NCBI RefSeq assembly: GCF_007954425.1
Contig: NZ_CP042345.1
Coordinates: forward strand, 1,178,001 to 1,242,000
Direction of reading: 5' to 3'
Origin: Novosphingobium ginsenosidimutans
Lineage (GTDB): Bacteria > Pseudomonadota > Alphaproteobacteria > Sphingomonadales > Sphingomonadaceae
DNA length: 64,000 nt
The notes under the pieces were generated by a model. The model worked only from the letters and a program-made list of their open reading frames with translations. It was not told where the DNA came from and did not search any database. Positions 1-8,878 of this stretch are shown here, piece after piece (the first letter of the stretch is position 1; every line of letters begins with the position of its first letter). A program made the translations under genes and the position numbers.

Positions 1-631
1 CTTCGGGAATGTAAACGAAGGTGCCATCCGAAAAGACCGCGCAGTTGAGCGCCGCAAAGAAGTTGTCGCGCACCGGCACAACCTTGCCCAGCCACTGCTT
101 GACCAGGTCCGGGTACTCGCGGATCGCCTCGCTGATCGAGAGGAAGATGACGCCCGCCTTCTTCAGCTCTTCGCGGAAGGTGGTGGCGACAGATACCGAA
201 TCGAACACCGCATCGACCGCAACCTTGCGCGCGCCTTCGACCCCGGCGAGCACCTTCTGCTCTTCAAGCGGAATGCCGAGCTTCTTGTAGACCTCGAGAA
301 TCTCGGGATCGACCTCGTCGAGGCTGGAGAGCTTCTTCTTCGGTTTGGGCGCGGCGTAGTAATAGGCGTCCTGGTAATCGATCGGCGGGATGTTGAGCTT
401 GGCCCAATCCGGCGTCGGCATGGTCTGCCAATGGCGAAAGGCCTTGAGCCGCCAGTCGAGCATCCATTCAGGCTCGCTCTTCTTCGCGCTGATGAAGCGG
501 ACCGTATCCTCGTTCAGGCCCTTGGGCGCGAACTCGGTCTCGATCTCGGCCGACCAGCCGTGCTCGTAATCGGCGACCTTGGCAGCGGCATCACGCGCGG
601 CCTGATCCCTGACAGTTGCGTCCTCGCTCAT
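1..631 (-). CDS. sufB: SufB, Fe-S cluster assembly scaffold (partial, 5' part)
   Basis: N-terminal part of the SufB subunit of the SUF iron-sulfur assembly complex (SufBCD); the gene runs off the left edge. About 210 residues are visible of the roughly 480-490 usual for the family. It begins [12 protein letters not shown], and typical SufB sequence follows ([16 protein letters not shown] from about residue 72, then [12 protein letters not shown], and [16 protein letters not shown] close to the edge). The ATG overlaps the stop of the upstream Rrf2 regulator (ATGA). The two are therefore translationally coupled at the head of a leftward suf operon. The regions that bind the cluster and contact SufC/SufD lie outside the window. 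Confidence 0.93.
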   Translation of the reverse strand, partial: MSEDATVRDQAARDAAAKVADYEHGWSAEIETEFAPKGLNEDTVRFISAKKSEPEWMLDWRLKAFRHWQTMPTPDWAKLNIPPIDYQDAYYYAAPKPKKKLSSLDEVDPEILEVYKKLGIPLEEQKVLAGVEGARKVAVDAVFDSVSVATTFREELKKAGVIFLSISEAIREYPDLVKQWLGKVVPVRDNFFAALNCAVFSDGTFVYIPE

Positions 632-1038
632 GCCGTCACCTCAGCCAAGCGGATCAGCGAGACTTGCGACAGGGCGCCGCGCAGTGCCTCGTTGACGATC
701 GGCCAGTGCGGCTTGACCGAGCAGCAGGCATCAAGCCCGCAATCGGCCCGGGCATCGTCGACGCACTGGGTCAGCGCGATCGGGCCTTCGACCGCTTCGA
801 TAATGTCCGCCAGAGTAATCGCTGCAGCCGGGCGCGCCAGCTTGAGGCCGCCGCCCACGCCGCGGGTCGAGCGCAGTAGGCCAGCGGCGGTCAGGCGGCT
901 CACCAGCTTCTGCACGGTTGGCACCGGCAGGCCGGTTTCAGCCGCCAATTCAGCGGCCGAGACACGCGAGCCGCCACAATGGCGCGCGGCGGCGCTCATC
1001 GTGACGACGGCATAATCGGCCATGCTAGAAAGCCGCAT
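628..1038 (-). CDS. Rrf2-family regulator of the SUF operon
   Basis: A 136-residue Rrf2/IscR-type transcription regulator directly upstream of sufB. The N-terminal winged helix ([14 protein letters not shown], then [23 protein letters not shown], residues 6-50) and the [15 protein letters not shown] wing are typical. Cys92, Cys100, Cys105 and Cys106 sit where IscR places its three cluster-ligating cysteines, so a redox or Fe-S-sensing role is likely. The start [10 protein letters not shown] at 1038 fits the family N-terminus; an open frame continues upstream but lacks Rrf2 character. The gene probably represses or activates its own operon according to Fe-S status, as known for SUF regulators of this type (inference). 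Confidence 0.88.
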   Translation of the reverse strand: MRLSSMADYAVVTMSAAARHCGGSRVSAAELAAETGLPVPTVQKLVSRLTAAGLLRSTRGVGGGLKLARPAAAITLADIIEAVEGPIALTQCVDDARADCGLDACCSVKPHWPIVNEALRGALSQVSLIRLAEVTA

Positions 1039-1103
1039 GAAGGGTACTCCGGCAAATCGGACTGATTCTTTCCGGTTTCCCCTAGGCCTATCCCCGGAGG
1101 AAT

Positions 1104-2036
1104 TCAATCGCCGGGAATGCGCGCGAAATTGGGCCGGACTTCGCGGTAGCCGCGGACCGAGCTGGTGGCATTCAGCAACGGCGCCGAGCCATCGAAGATC
1201 CGGTTCGGGGTCCGGCCGAGATAGTGCCGCATGTCGCGGATGAGATGCGACTGATCGAAATAGAGCTCTTTGAGCGCGGCGACCTGTTCCGGGCTGGTGT
1301 CCGGAGCCTGCAGCATCGCCGCAACCCGCAGCGCCCGGTACTTGCGCGCCAATTGCTTGGGCGGAACGCCGAAATAGCGTTCGCAAAGCCGCTCGACCTG
1401 GCGGATCGAATAGTTGGCGCGCTCGGGCAAGGCCGAAACCGGCGGGTCGAAATCGGACGAAAGCCACTCAGCAATCGCCCCGATGACCTGGACATGGCGT
1501 GGCTTCACTGGCTGCAGCCGAGCGCCGATCACTTCGGCCAGAATTGCGGCACGAGCGGGATCGCCGCCCTCAGCCATCCGCAACATTGGCACAAGCTCGT
1601 CGGCCAGCGCGCCCAGCACCTGACTAGCAGGCAGGACGCGGTCCGCTACAGACCCGGCGTGCAATCCGGTCAGCGCCGCCCAGCCAAGCGGCGAAAGGGC
1701 CGCGCCAACCATGTGCCAGGGCCCCTGCAGTGCAATCCGAACAGCAGCCGTGGTCGGGGTCAGAAACATGGCTTCATGCGAGGGCTCGATGCGGCCGTTG
1801 GCAAAGTGCAGCAGGCCCGTGCCGGACAGATTCACGGCAAGATAACCGACTGCCGCTGGCAGGCAGTCGTGGATCTCGCGATCGTCGCAGCGCAAAGAAT
1901 AAAAGGTTGTGACAAAGCGGCGCAGCGGATCGGGCGGAGGTAGGAAATCCAGTTTGATCCGGTCGCTGGCAGTCAGATCGGCTGTATCCGGCGCGGCAGG
2001 TCCACCACTCTCGTCGGTTGCAGGTGATCGCAGCAT
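1104..2036 (-). CDS. AraC-family transcriptional regulator
   Basis: A 310-residue regulator. The C-terminal third carries the paired helix-turn-helix of the AraC family (YSIRQVERLCERYFGVPPKQLARKYRAL, then YFDQSHLIRDMRHYLGRTPNRIF). The N-terminal 170 residues resemble a ligand or dimerisation domain without an obvious family. The frame stays open upstream to 2174, but that stretch contains an intrinsic terminator with eight Ts on this strand, so I place the start at 2036 (MLRSPATDES). No clear Shine-Dalgarno sequence is seen. The effector and target genes are unknown. The gene lies head-to-head with pyrD, but nothing shows that it regulates pyrD. Confidence 0.8.
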   Translation of the reverse strand: MLRSPATDESGGPAAPDTADLTASDRIKLDFLPPPDPLRRFVTTFYSLRCDDREIHDCLPAAVGYLAVNLSGTGLLHFANGRIEPSHEAMFLTPTTAAVRIALQGPWHMVGAALSPLGWAALTGLHAGSVADRVLPASQVLGALADELVPMLRMAEGGDPARAAILAEVIGARLQPVKPRHVQVIGAIAEWLSSDFDPPVSALPERANYSIRQVERLCERYFGVPPKQLARKYRALRVAAMLQAPDTSPEQVAALKELYFDQSHLIRDMRHYLGRTPNRIFDGSAPLLNATSSVRGYREVRPNFARIPGD

Positions 2037-2080
2037 CGCGAGACGTTCTGCGGGTCGCGCCGCCGCTTGGCAAGTGGTGC

Positions 2081-2114
2081 AAAAAAAACGGCCCCAACCA
2101 AAGGTCCGAGGCCG
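2081..2114 (-). terminator. Strong intrinsic terminator ahead of the AraC gene
   Basis: On the minus strand, CGGCCTC (2114-2108) pairs with GGGGCCG (2095-2089) with one G-T wobble. The 12-nt apex contains a second small complementarity (GACC/GGTT). Eight consecutive Ts follow (2088-2081). No minus-strand gene ends here, so it must end a short RNA or act in the leader of the AraC gene, whose ATG lies about 45 nt further on. Confidence 0.75.
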
Positions 2115-2190
2115 CCTTGTAAGTTTAGGGCTACCAGCACAGTGCTTCGAGCCCTTTGGGTCGCAAAGTTGCAATAGTTGAGGCTTTTAC
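2081..2190 (-). ncRNA. Candidate small RNA or structured leader upstream of the AraC gene
   Basis: The minus strand between pyrD and the AraC regulator shows consecutive structure. A small hairpin pairs CTTTG with CAAAG (2168-2154). A longer hairpin pairs GGGCT with AGCCC and, inside it, AGCA with UGCU across a symmetric 3x3 internal loop (2154-2128). The intrinsic terminator with T8 follows (2114-2081). The 5' end is a guess; no convincing promoter was picked out. It could be an independent sRNA of about 100 nt or a terminator-type leader controlling the downstream regulator. I do not recognise a known RNA family. The rest of this 302-nt gap (2037-2338) holds only a perfect 10-bp palindrome GTGAATTCAC at 2274-2283. 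Confidence 0.5.
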
Positions 2191-2338
2191 CGAGCAATTG
2201 TAGGGATTCGACATTCTGACCGGGGGTACTGCCCACAAACGCGTCAGGAAATCGATTGCGACTTTTCACCTAAGTGAATTCACGAAGAAATACCTGCGAA
2301 TCGACTTCGCGGCGCAGTGCTGCCATAGGCTACCCGTC

Positions 2339-3370
2339 GTGACCCAGATCTATTCGTTGATCCGCCCGGCCCTGTTCCTGCTCGACGCCGAGCGGGCGCA
2401 TCGGCTTACGATCGACTCGCTGAAACTCATGCCGCACGGCGCGCCGTGTCGTCCTGGTCCGCTGGCAACCGAAGTCGCCGAGATCAAGTTCCCCAACCCG
2501 CTCGGCATGGCCCCCGGCTTTGACAAGGATGCCGAGGTGCCCGATGCCGTGTTGGGGCTAGGGTTTGGTTTCACCGAGATCGGCACGGTCACCCCGCGCC
2601 CGCAGGCGGGTAATCCGCAGCCGCGCCTGTTCCGGTTGGCCGAGGACCGCGCGGTGATCAACCGGATGGGTTTCAACAATGGCGGGCTCGAGGTCGTTCA
2701 TGCCCGCCTCGCCAGGCGCAAGCGGCAGGGTGTGGTTGCCGCCAATGTCGGTGCCAACAAGGATTCGACTGACCGGATCGCCGATTACCTGGCCGGGATC
2801 GCCGCCTTCCGCGATCTGGCAAGCTACATCACGGTCAACATCTCCTCGCCTAACACCCCGGGGCTGCGCGACCTGCAAGGCGACAAAGAGCTGAACGACC
2901 TGCTCTCAGCCATTGCCGCCGAACGCCAGGCCGGTGATCCACCGGTCTTCCTGAAGGTTGCCCCCGATCTGGATGAGGCAGCGCCAGCCCGGATCGTCGA
3001 GGCGGCGGTGAAACACGGCATCGCCGCGATCATCGTCTCCAACACCACGATCACCCGTCCTCCGCTGAAGTCCCGCCATGCGGGTGAAGCCGGCGGCCTG
3101 TCGGGCGCGCCGCTGCGCGATCTGGCCCAACAGCGCATGCGCGATTTCCATGCCGTGGCGAAAGGCACGATCCCGTTGGTCGGCGTGGGCGGCATTGCCA
3201 GCGCTGAAGACGCCTGGGCGCGGATCCGCGCCGGGGCGAGCCTGATCCAGGTCTATAGCGCGATGGTCTATGAAGGTCCGGGCCTCGCCCGCCGGATCAC
3301 GCGCGGGCTGGAGCGGCTGATGAAGCACGACGGCTTCGGCAGCATTGCCGAAGCCGTGGGCAGCGAGTAG
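2339..3370 (+). CDS. pyrD: Dihydroorotate dehydrogenase (quinone), class 2
   Basis: Oxidises dihydroorotate to orotate with membrane quinone in pyrimidine biosynthesis. The 343 residues match the usual class 2 length. The FMN-barrel motifs are intact: NPLGMAPGFDKDAE near residue 51, GFGFTEIGTVTPRPQAGNP, RMGFNNGG, and TVNISSPNTPGLRDLQ with the catalytic serine of class 2 enzymes. VGVGGIASAEDAW and GASLIQVYSAM bind FMN phosphate. The first 40 residues form the amphipathic quinone-side domain. The start is GTG at 2339 (VTQIYSLIRPALF); no nearby ATG fits the family N-terminus. Confidence 0.95.
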   Translation: MTQIYSLIRPALFLLDAERAHRLTIDSLKLMPHGAPCRPGPLATEVAEIKFPNPLGMAPGFDKDAEVPDAVLGLGFGFTEIGTVTPRPQAGNPQPRLFRLAEDRAVINRMGFNNGGLEVVHARLARRKRQGVVAANVGANKDSTDRIADYLAGIAAFRDLASYITVNISSPNTPGLRDLQGDKELNDLLSAIAAERQAGDPPVFLKVAPDLDEAAPARIVEAAVKHGIAAIIVSNTTITRPPLKSRHAGEAGGLSGAPLRDLAQQRMRDFHAVAKGTIPLVGVGGIASAEDAWARIRAGASLIQVYSAMVYEGPGLARRITRGLERLMKHDGFGSIAEAVGSE

Positions 3371-3379
3371 CCCCGCGGC

Positions 3380-5089
3380 CTAGTTCCCGACCAGCACTAC
3401 GCCTTCGCGCCGCGGATCGAACCCGCCGTCAATCTTGCCATTGCGGATCAGCACGCCGTGGACACCTGAGTCCTCACCCTGCCCAGGCGCCAGGTTGATC
3501 CCGCGCTCGGCAAGACCCGCGCGTAGCTCAGGGCTGAACTTGGTGACTTCGCCGTTAAAGCTGTTGCCGCGCGCGACCAGATTGGGCTGCGCCAGCGCCT
3601 GCTGCATCGGCAAGCCCCAGTCGATCGCTGCAACCAGCGACTTGCTGACATAGGCCAGGATCGCATTGCCACCGGCAGAGCCGATCGCTCCGGCAAAGTG
3701 CCCATCCTTGTCGAACAGCACCAGCGGCACCATCGACGAGCGCGGCCGCTTGCCCGGCGCAACCGCGTTGGGTGAAAGCTCCCCGTTCTCCTGCAGCGGG
3801 TTGAACGAGAAGTCGGTCATCTGGTTGTTGAGGAAGAATCCATCGACCATCCGGCCCGAGCCGAAGATCGATTCAACCGTGGTGGTCATTGAAACGACAT
3901 TGCCGCGCGCATCGCGGACAATGAAGTGCGAGGTACCGGCTGGTTCCAGCGTCCGGTCGGCAATCGCGACCCCGGCCCCTTTCGGCTTGCCCGGTTCGAC
4001 GCGCGTGGCGGCGGTCTTGCCGATCAGGGCGGCGCGCTGGTCAAGGTAGGCCGGCTCGATCATCCCGGCGACCGGCACCTTCACGAAATCAGCATCGCCA
4101 ACATAGGTATCGCGATCAGCATACATCAGCCGGCTCGCCTCGGCGAAGAGGAACCAGGCCTGCGGATCATTGGGACCGCGGGCGGCAATGTCGGTCCGCT
4201 CCAGCAGGCCAAGCAGCGCCAGCATCCCGACGCCGCTTGACGGCGGCGGCGGGGCGCAAACCTTGTAGGCGCGGTAGGGGGCGCAGATCGGCATGCGCTT
4301 CACCGGCTTGTAGCCCGCCAGGTCCGCCATGGTCATGGTCCCAGCGAGCGGTCCCTCGCGGGTGCGGGCAACAATCTTGGCCGCCGTGCTGCCACGATAG
4401 AGCGCGTCGGGGCCGTTCTTGGCGAGCCGGCGCAGAAAGGCGGCATAGTCGGGGTTGCGCAACCGGTCGCCGGTAGCCATCCGGGTGCCATCGGGACGCG
4501 AGAAATAGCGCTTGGCATCGGGCTGATCGAGCTGCGGGAACGGCAGCGGCAGGAAGCGGCCAAGGCGCGGGCTGATGATGAAGCCCTCTTCGGCAGTGCG
4601 AATCGGGGCATCGAACAGGCTGCTCCACGGCAGCTTGCCATGCTCGCGGTGGGCCAGGGCCAGCGCGGCAACAGCGCCAGGCACGCCCGTAGCGCGACCA
4701 GAAACAACCGCCTCGCGGAAGCCCAGCGGCTTGCCGTCGTTGCCCATGAACATCTCGCGACTGGCCTGGGCCGGGGCGACTTCGCGCCCATCATAGACCA
4801 CCAGTTGCCCGGTCTGGCCATCAAGGTGCTGCATGATCGTGCCGCCGCCCATTCCGGATGATTGCGGTTCAACCAGCGAGAGCATGGCCTGGACCGCAAT
4901 CGCTGCATCGATCGCATTGCCGCCGCGCTCCAGCACGTCCATCCCGGCCCGGGCGGCCAGCGGGTTAGCCGCGATCACGAATGGCTGGGCCGTCTCGGCC
5001 GCTGGCGGAACGGACTGCAGCGATTGCGGATTGGTGCAGGACGCAACGAACAGCGCGATGCAGGCGATGGAAAGTCGGAACGAGGCCAT
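3380..5089 (-). CDS. ggt: Gamma-glutamyltransferase precursor, probable lipoprotein
   Basis: Periplasmic or membrane-anchored enzyme that hydrolyses or transfers the gamma-glutamyl group of glutathione. From MASFRLSIAC the protein has 569 residues. LFVASC at residues 14-19 looks like a lipobox, so lipid anchoring at that cysteine is likely. The self-cleavage site and catalytic threonine are in AGTSHFIV (Thr about residue 386). The SSGMGGG loop and the PRSSMVPLVLF region of the small subunit are also present. An in-frame Met lies 12 codons upstream (5125) but would push the signal peptide inside. The gene diverges from the acyl-CoA ligase. Confidence 0.92.
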   Translation of the reverse strand: MASFRLSIACIALFVASCTNPQSLQSVPPAAETAQPFVIAANPLAARAGMDVLERGGNAIDAAIAVQAMLSLVEPQSSGMGGGTIMQHLDGQTGQLVVYDGREVAPAQASREMFMGNDGKPLGFREAVVSGRATGVPGAVAALALAHREHGKLPWSSLFDAPIRTAEEGFIISPRLGRFLPLPFPQLDQPDAKRYFSRPDGTRMATGDRLRNPDYAAFLRRLAKNGPDALYRGSTAAKIVARTREGPLAGTMTMADLAGYKPVKRMPICAPYRAYKVCAPPPPSSGVGMLALLGLLERTDIAARGPNDPQAWFLFAEASRLMYADRDTYVGDADFVKVPVAGMIEPAYLDQRAALIGKTAATRVEPGKPKGAGVAIADRTLEPAGTSHFIVRDARGNVVSMTTTVESIFGSGRMVDGFFLNNQMTDFSFNPLQENGELSPNAVAPGKRPRSSMVPLVLFDKDGHFAGAIGSAGGNAILAYVSKSLVAAIDWGLPMQQALAQPNLVARGNSFNGEVTKFSPELRAGLAERGINLAPGQGEDSGVHGVLIRNGKIDGGFDPRREGVVLVGN

Positions 5090-5241
5090 GACCGGCTTCT
5101 TAGGAGCAGGACAGCGGCATGGCAATCAAGCGGCGGCCAAGCCATAGGCCGGATGGCCCCGCAGACTTGCCGCTAGGGAAAAGCTTGCCTAGGGGATTCG
5201 TCCGTACGGGGAAGGGTGCTGCAGAGAGGGGCAGTGCATTT

Positions 5242-7074
5242 ATGGATATTGGTGATTTCCGGGCCGCCCGGAACCTGGTCGAACTGTTTCTGAAACGCGC
5301 GGACGAGAAGGGCGAAGTACCGTTCCTTTCGGCCAAGCGGGGCGGATCATGGCAGTCCATTTCGTGGGCCGAAGCGGCGCAACAGGTCTGCCTGATGGCC
5401 GAGGCGCTGCGAACGATGGGCCTCAAGGACGGCGACCGGGTAATGCTGGTTTCCGAAAACCGACCGGAATGGTGCATCGCCGATTTCGCGATCATGGCAG
5501 CAGGCTGTGTGACTGTGCCGGCCTACATCACCAATACCGAGCGCGACCACTTGCACGTGCTGGAAAACTCGGGCGCACGTGCCGTGATAGTGTCCGACGA
5601 CAAATTGGCCAAACCGCTGCTGCCGGCCATCCTGACTTCGGGCCAGGCCGGCTTCGTAATCGGGATCGAGCCGCTGCGGATCGCCCAGACCGGCCAGTTC
5701 GAATACCGCGACTGGGCCAGTCTGGTGACCGGTGATGCCGCCGCTGCGCACGCTGCGGTCGCCAAGCGTGTTGCGCAGATCAAGCGCGAGGATACCGCCT
5801 GCATCATCTACACCAGCGGCACGGGCGGAAGCCCGCGCGGCGTGCTGCAGCACCACGGGGCGATCCTCTGCAACGTCGATGGCGCGGCGCGGATCCTGTC
5901 CGAAGACTTCGGATGGGGCGACGAGGTGTTCCTCAGTTTCCTGCCGCTGAGCCATGCCTATGAGCACACCGGCGGGCAGATGCTGCCGATCGGGATGGGC
6001 GGGCAGATCTACTATTCCGAAGGTCTCGAGAAGCTGGCCAGCAATATCGAGGAAGTGCGCCCGACGATCATGGTCGTCGTCCCCCGCCTGTTCGAGGTGC
6101 TGCGCACCCGGATCATGAAGCAGGTCGAAAAGCAGGGCAAAGTCGCCAATTTCCTGATGGGCCGGGCGCTGGCGATCGGCGGGATCAAGGGCCAACGCGA
6201 AGGCAAGGGCCGGCTGCGCGACAAGCCGATGGACCTGCTGCTTGAGCGGACCCTGCGCCCGAAGATCCGCGCCCGCTTTGGTGGCCGGATCAAGGCGATG
6301 GTTTCGGGCGGGGCGCCGCTCAACCCCGAAGTCGGCACCTTCTTCGAGGCAATGGGGCTGACCATGTTGCAGGGCTATGGCCAGACCGAGGCTGCCCCCG
6401 TGATCAGCTGCAACCGGCCGCGCGTGGGCCTGAAGATGGACACGGTTGGCCCGGCGATGGAGGGGGTCGAGATCAAGATCGCGCAGGACGGTGAGATCCT
6501 GGTGCGCGGCGAGCTGGTCATGCACGGCTACTGGCGCAATGAGGCTGAGACCGCGCGCGTCCTGAAGGAGCCGGAAGGCGAACCAGGTGCCGGCATCTGG
6601 CTTCACACCGGTGACATCGGCCATCTGGATGACAAGCGCCGGATCGTCATCACTGACCGCAAGAAGGACATGATCGTCAACGATAAGGGCGACAACATCT
6701 CGCCTCAAAAGGTTGAAGGCATGCTGACGCTCCAGCCAGAGATCGCCCAGGCGATGGTGGTGGGTGACAAGCGTCCCTATGTTGTCGGCCTGATCGTGCC
6801 CGATGCCGAATGGGCGCTTGAATGGGCGCGCGCGCAGGGCGAAAAGTTCGATTTCAAGGCGCTGCAGGACCTGCCCGCCTTCCGCTCGGCGATCCGCGCC
6901 GCGATCGACCGGGTAAACCAGGACCTCAGTGTGATCGAGAAGGTCCGCCAGTTCACCTTCGCGGACGAGGCATTTTCGATTGAGAACGAGGAAATGACGC
7001 CGAGTCTCAAGATCCGCCGGCACAAGCTCAAGGAGCGCTACAGCGAGCGGCTCGACAGCCTTTACAAGGGCTAG
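5242..7074 (+). CDS. Long-chain fatty acid-CoA ligase (AMP-dependent synthetase)
   Basis: Activates fatty acids to acyl-CoA through an acyl-adenylate. The ANL-superfamily motifs are in order: IIYTSGTGGSPRGVLQHHG (phosphate loop), FLPLSHAYEHTGG, MVSGGAPLNPEVG, LQGYGQTEAAPVIS, LHTGDIGHLDDKRRIVITDRKKDMI and a C-terminal KIRRHKLKERY. The 610 residues and the large linker after VVVPRLFEVLRTRI are typical of the FAA1/FadD15-like subgroup. I start at ATG 5242 because GAGAGGGG lies about ten bases upstream and the protein then begins MDIGDFRAARNL. The open frame reaches back to 5119, but that part has no family similarity. Confidence 0.9.
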   Translation: MDIGDFRAARNLVELFLKRADEKGEVPFLSAKRGGSWQSISWAEAAQQVCLMAEALRTMGLKDGDRVMLVSENRPEWCIADFAIMAAGCVTVPAYITNTERDHLHVLENSGARAVIVSDDKLAKPLLPAILTSGQAGFVIGIEPLRIAQTGQFEYRDWASLVTGDAAAAHAAVAKRVAQIKREDTACIIYTSGTGGSPRGVLQHHGAILCNVDGAARILSEDFGWGDEVFLSFLPLSHAYEHTGGQMLPIGMGGQIYYSEGLEKLASNIEEVRPTIMVVVPRLFEVLRTRIMKQVEKQGKVANFLMGRALAIGGIKGQREGKGRLRDKPMDLLLERTLRPKIRARFGGRIKAMVSGGAPLNPEVGTFFEAMGLTMLQGYGQTEAAPVISCNRPRVGLKMDTVGPAMEGVEIKIAQDGEILVRGELVMHGYWRNEAETARVLKEPEGEPGAGIWLHTGDIGHLDDKRRIVITDRKKDMIVNDKGDNISPQKVEGMLTLQPEIAQAMVVGDKRPYVVGLIVPDAEWALEWARAQGEKFDFKALQDLPAFRSAIRAAIDRVNQDLSVIEKVRQFTFADEAFSIENEEMTPSLKIRRHKLKERYSERLDSLYKG

Positions 7075-7077
7075 GGT

Positions 7078-8799
7078 CTAGCGCCGCCAGGGCAGCAGGG
7101 TCAGCAACCGCGTCAGCAGAGAAGTGCGCGGCGCGGGCGCGGCGACCACCTCTGGTTCGGCAAGGTCTTCCAGCCAGCCGATGCCGAGTGGCCAGGCCGG
7201 GCCAAAGTCCGGCTGCACAGCTTTGGCGTCGACGACCGGTTCTGGCTCCTCGTCGAAGTCCAGATCCAGCTCTGGCAGCGGCTCGGGCTCGGGCGCGAAG
7301 GTTTGTGCGGCAATCAGCGCCTTTAGGCGGCTCTCGATATCGAGATCGATCTCGAATGAGGTGAAGCCTGGCTCAACCCGGCGCGACGCAACCGGCGCTT
7401 CGGTGTCCGGTGCAGGTTCGACCGGCGCGGGCTGGAACACCGGCGGTAGCGGCGGTTCGGACGGCAGATCCCAATCGGCTTCGACCTCCTCCTCAGCCTC
7501 TGGCTCGACCGGGCCGGATTCCGGCTGCCACTGCGGTGGATGCGGGTCCTGGGCGGGCGGCTCGGGCACATAGTCCCATTCGGGATCGCCGAGCGGCGCG
7601 TCGAGCTCGGGCACCGGATTGGCAAAGTCTGCCGCCGGGTCCGGAGCGAGCGTTTCGGCTTGATCCGCCGGCGGCATCCAGTCGCGCGGCGGCTCGGGAA
7701 GTTCCAGATCGTCCTCTGGCCCAGCGGCAGGATCGAGGCTTGGCGGTTCCGGTGTCAGCAGGTCGCGGAAGTCCCACGACTGGGCTGACTTCTTCTTGAC
7801 CATCAACGGCCCGTTCGGGTTGGGAATGATTGTGCCATCGTCCGGCGGGGCCACTTCGGCCAGTTCGGGGATCGGCTCAAAGACGGGCTCGATTGCGGGC
7901 TCATGCACTTCCGCGTCGCGATGGTGCAGCCCGCGCAGGTTGGCGATCCGGGTTGCGGTTTCGGTCTCCGATTCCTCGACCACCAGCACGGCGCGTTTGC
8001 GCGCGCGCGGAATGCCAGTGACCAGCAGGCTGCTGTATCGGGGCCCGGGAATATAGGCCGCCGCGCTGTTTGCTTCGGCTGCCTCATCCTTCAACGCATG
8101 CTCGGGCATGCCCGAAACTGGCGCGTCGAAATAGGGATAGACCCCGTTGCTACCGGCCATGACACAGACCGGCCGGGGCAGGCCATCACGCGCCACTGCA
8201 TCACGCACGGCTTCAAACAGCAGCACCGATAGCAGGCAGGCACCCAACGAGCCGGCGCGGATCTGGTCCTCATCGGGCACCTCCATGGCCAGCAGGCGAG
8301 CTTCCAGTTCAGCCAGGGCACCATACAGATCGTCAATGCCTTGCAGGTTCAGGGTCCGCTCGGTCACCTTGCCCTCGCCGGCCCAGGTGCAGCCATAATA
8401 GGAATAGCCCTCAAGCAGATTGTCGCGGTCGCTTTGCGAGAAGGGATAGGACGAATCGTTGAAGTACTCGACCTCAACCAGCGGGCGCAGGTGGCCGCGC
8501 TCATCGGGCTGGGGCGGATTCTCGCCCGGCCAGCCAAAGGCGATCGAGATGGCGGTTATCGGGCGGCCCGGCTCGTCATGGGCGCGGATTCGCGTCCCCA
8601 GCTCGTCCCAGCCGGCAAGGACCAGATCCGAACTTTCGATCGAGAGGAAGCGCGTCGGAAGGATGCCGCCCGGACCGGCGTCTGCCGCCAGCAACCGGCG
8701 CAGGCGCTTGACGGCCTCTTCGGGCCGGTTCTCCCGCAGGCGGGCTTCGATCGAGCGGCGAAATTCCTCTTCGCTCAAGCCGTCGGCAAAACTGGTCAC
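7078..8799 (-). CDS. Uncharacterised protein with long acidic proline-rich tail
   Basis: A 573-residue protein I do not recognise. Residues 1 to about 260 look globular (EEEFRRSIEARLRENRPEEAVKRL, then RPLVEVEYFNDSSYPFSQ and VCVMAGSNGVYPYF). Residues about 290-540 are a low-complexity segment rich in Pro, Glu, Asp and Trp, almost certainly disordered. The last 16 residues (LLTRLLTLLPWRR) are hydrophobic and basic, possibly a short membrane or partner-binding helix. No signal peptide is seen. It ends three bases from the convergent acyl-CoA ligase gene. The layout suggests a scaffold or linker protein, but no function can be assigned. Confidence 0.75.
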   Translation of the reverse strand: MTSFADGLSEEEFRRSIEARLRENRPEEAVKRLRRLLAADAGPGGILPTRFLSIESSDLVLAGWDELGTRIRAHDEPGRPITAISIAFGWPGENPPQPDERGHLRPLVEVEYFNDSSYPFSQSDRDNLLEGYSYYGCTWAGEGKVTERTLNLQGIDDLYGALAELEARLLAMEVPDEDQIRAGSLGACLLSVLLFEAVRDAVARDGLPRPVCVMAGSNGVYPYFDAPVSGMPEHALKDEAAEANSAAAYIPGPRYSSLLVTGIPRARKRAVLVVEESETETATRIANLRGLHHRDAEVHEPAIEPVFEPIPELAEVAPPDDGTIIPNPNGPLMVKKKSAQSWDFRDLLTPEPPSLDPAAGPEDDLELPEPPRDWMPPADQAETLAPDPAADFANPVPELDAPLGDPEWDYVPEPPAQDPHPPQWQPESGPVEPEAEEEVEADWDLPSEPPLPPVFQPAPVEPAPDTEAPVASRRVEPGFTSFEIDLDIESRLKALIAAQTFAPEPEPLPELDLDFDEEPEPVVDAKAVQPDFGPAWPLGIGWLEDLAEPEVVAAPAPRTSLLTRLLTLLPWRR

Positions 8800-8878
8800 G
8801 CGTGCTACCCCCTGGGCGGATGCAGGGCAGAATTGCGCGGAATGGTTTATTTGGAGTTACGAGGAACGGAGATTCCCC

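Noticed and set aside
5347..7023. Long minus-strand open frame opposite the acyl-CoA ligase (558 codons)
   Set aside because: It lies wholly antisense to a well-conserved gene. Its residues show the His/Asp/Gln/Arg-rich composition that arises from GC-rich codons on the other strand, and no family motif is visible.
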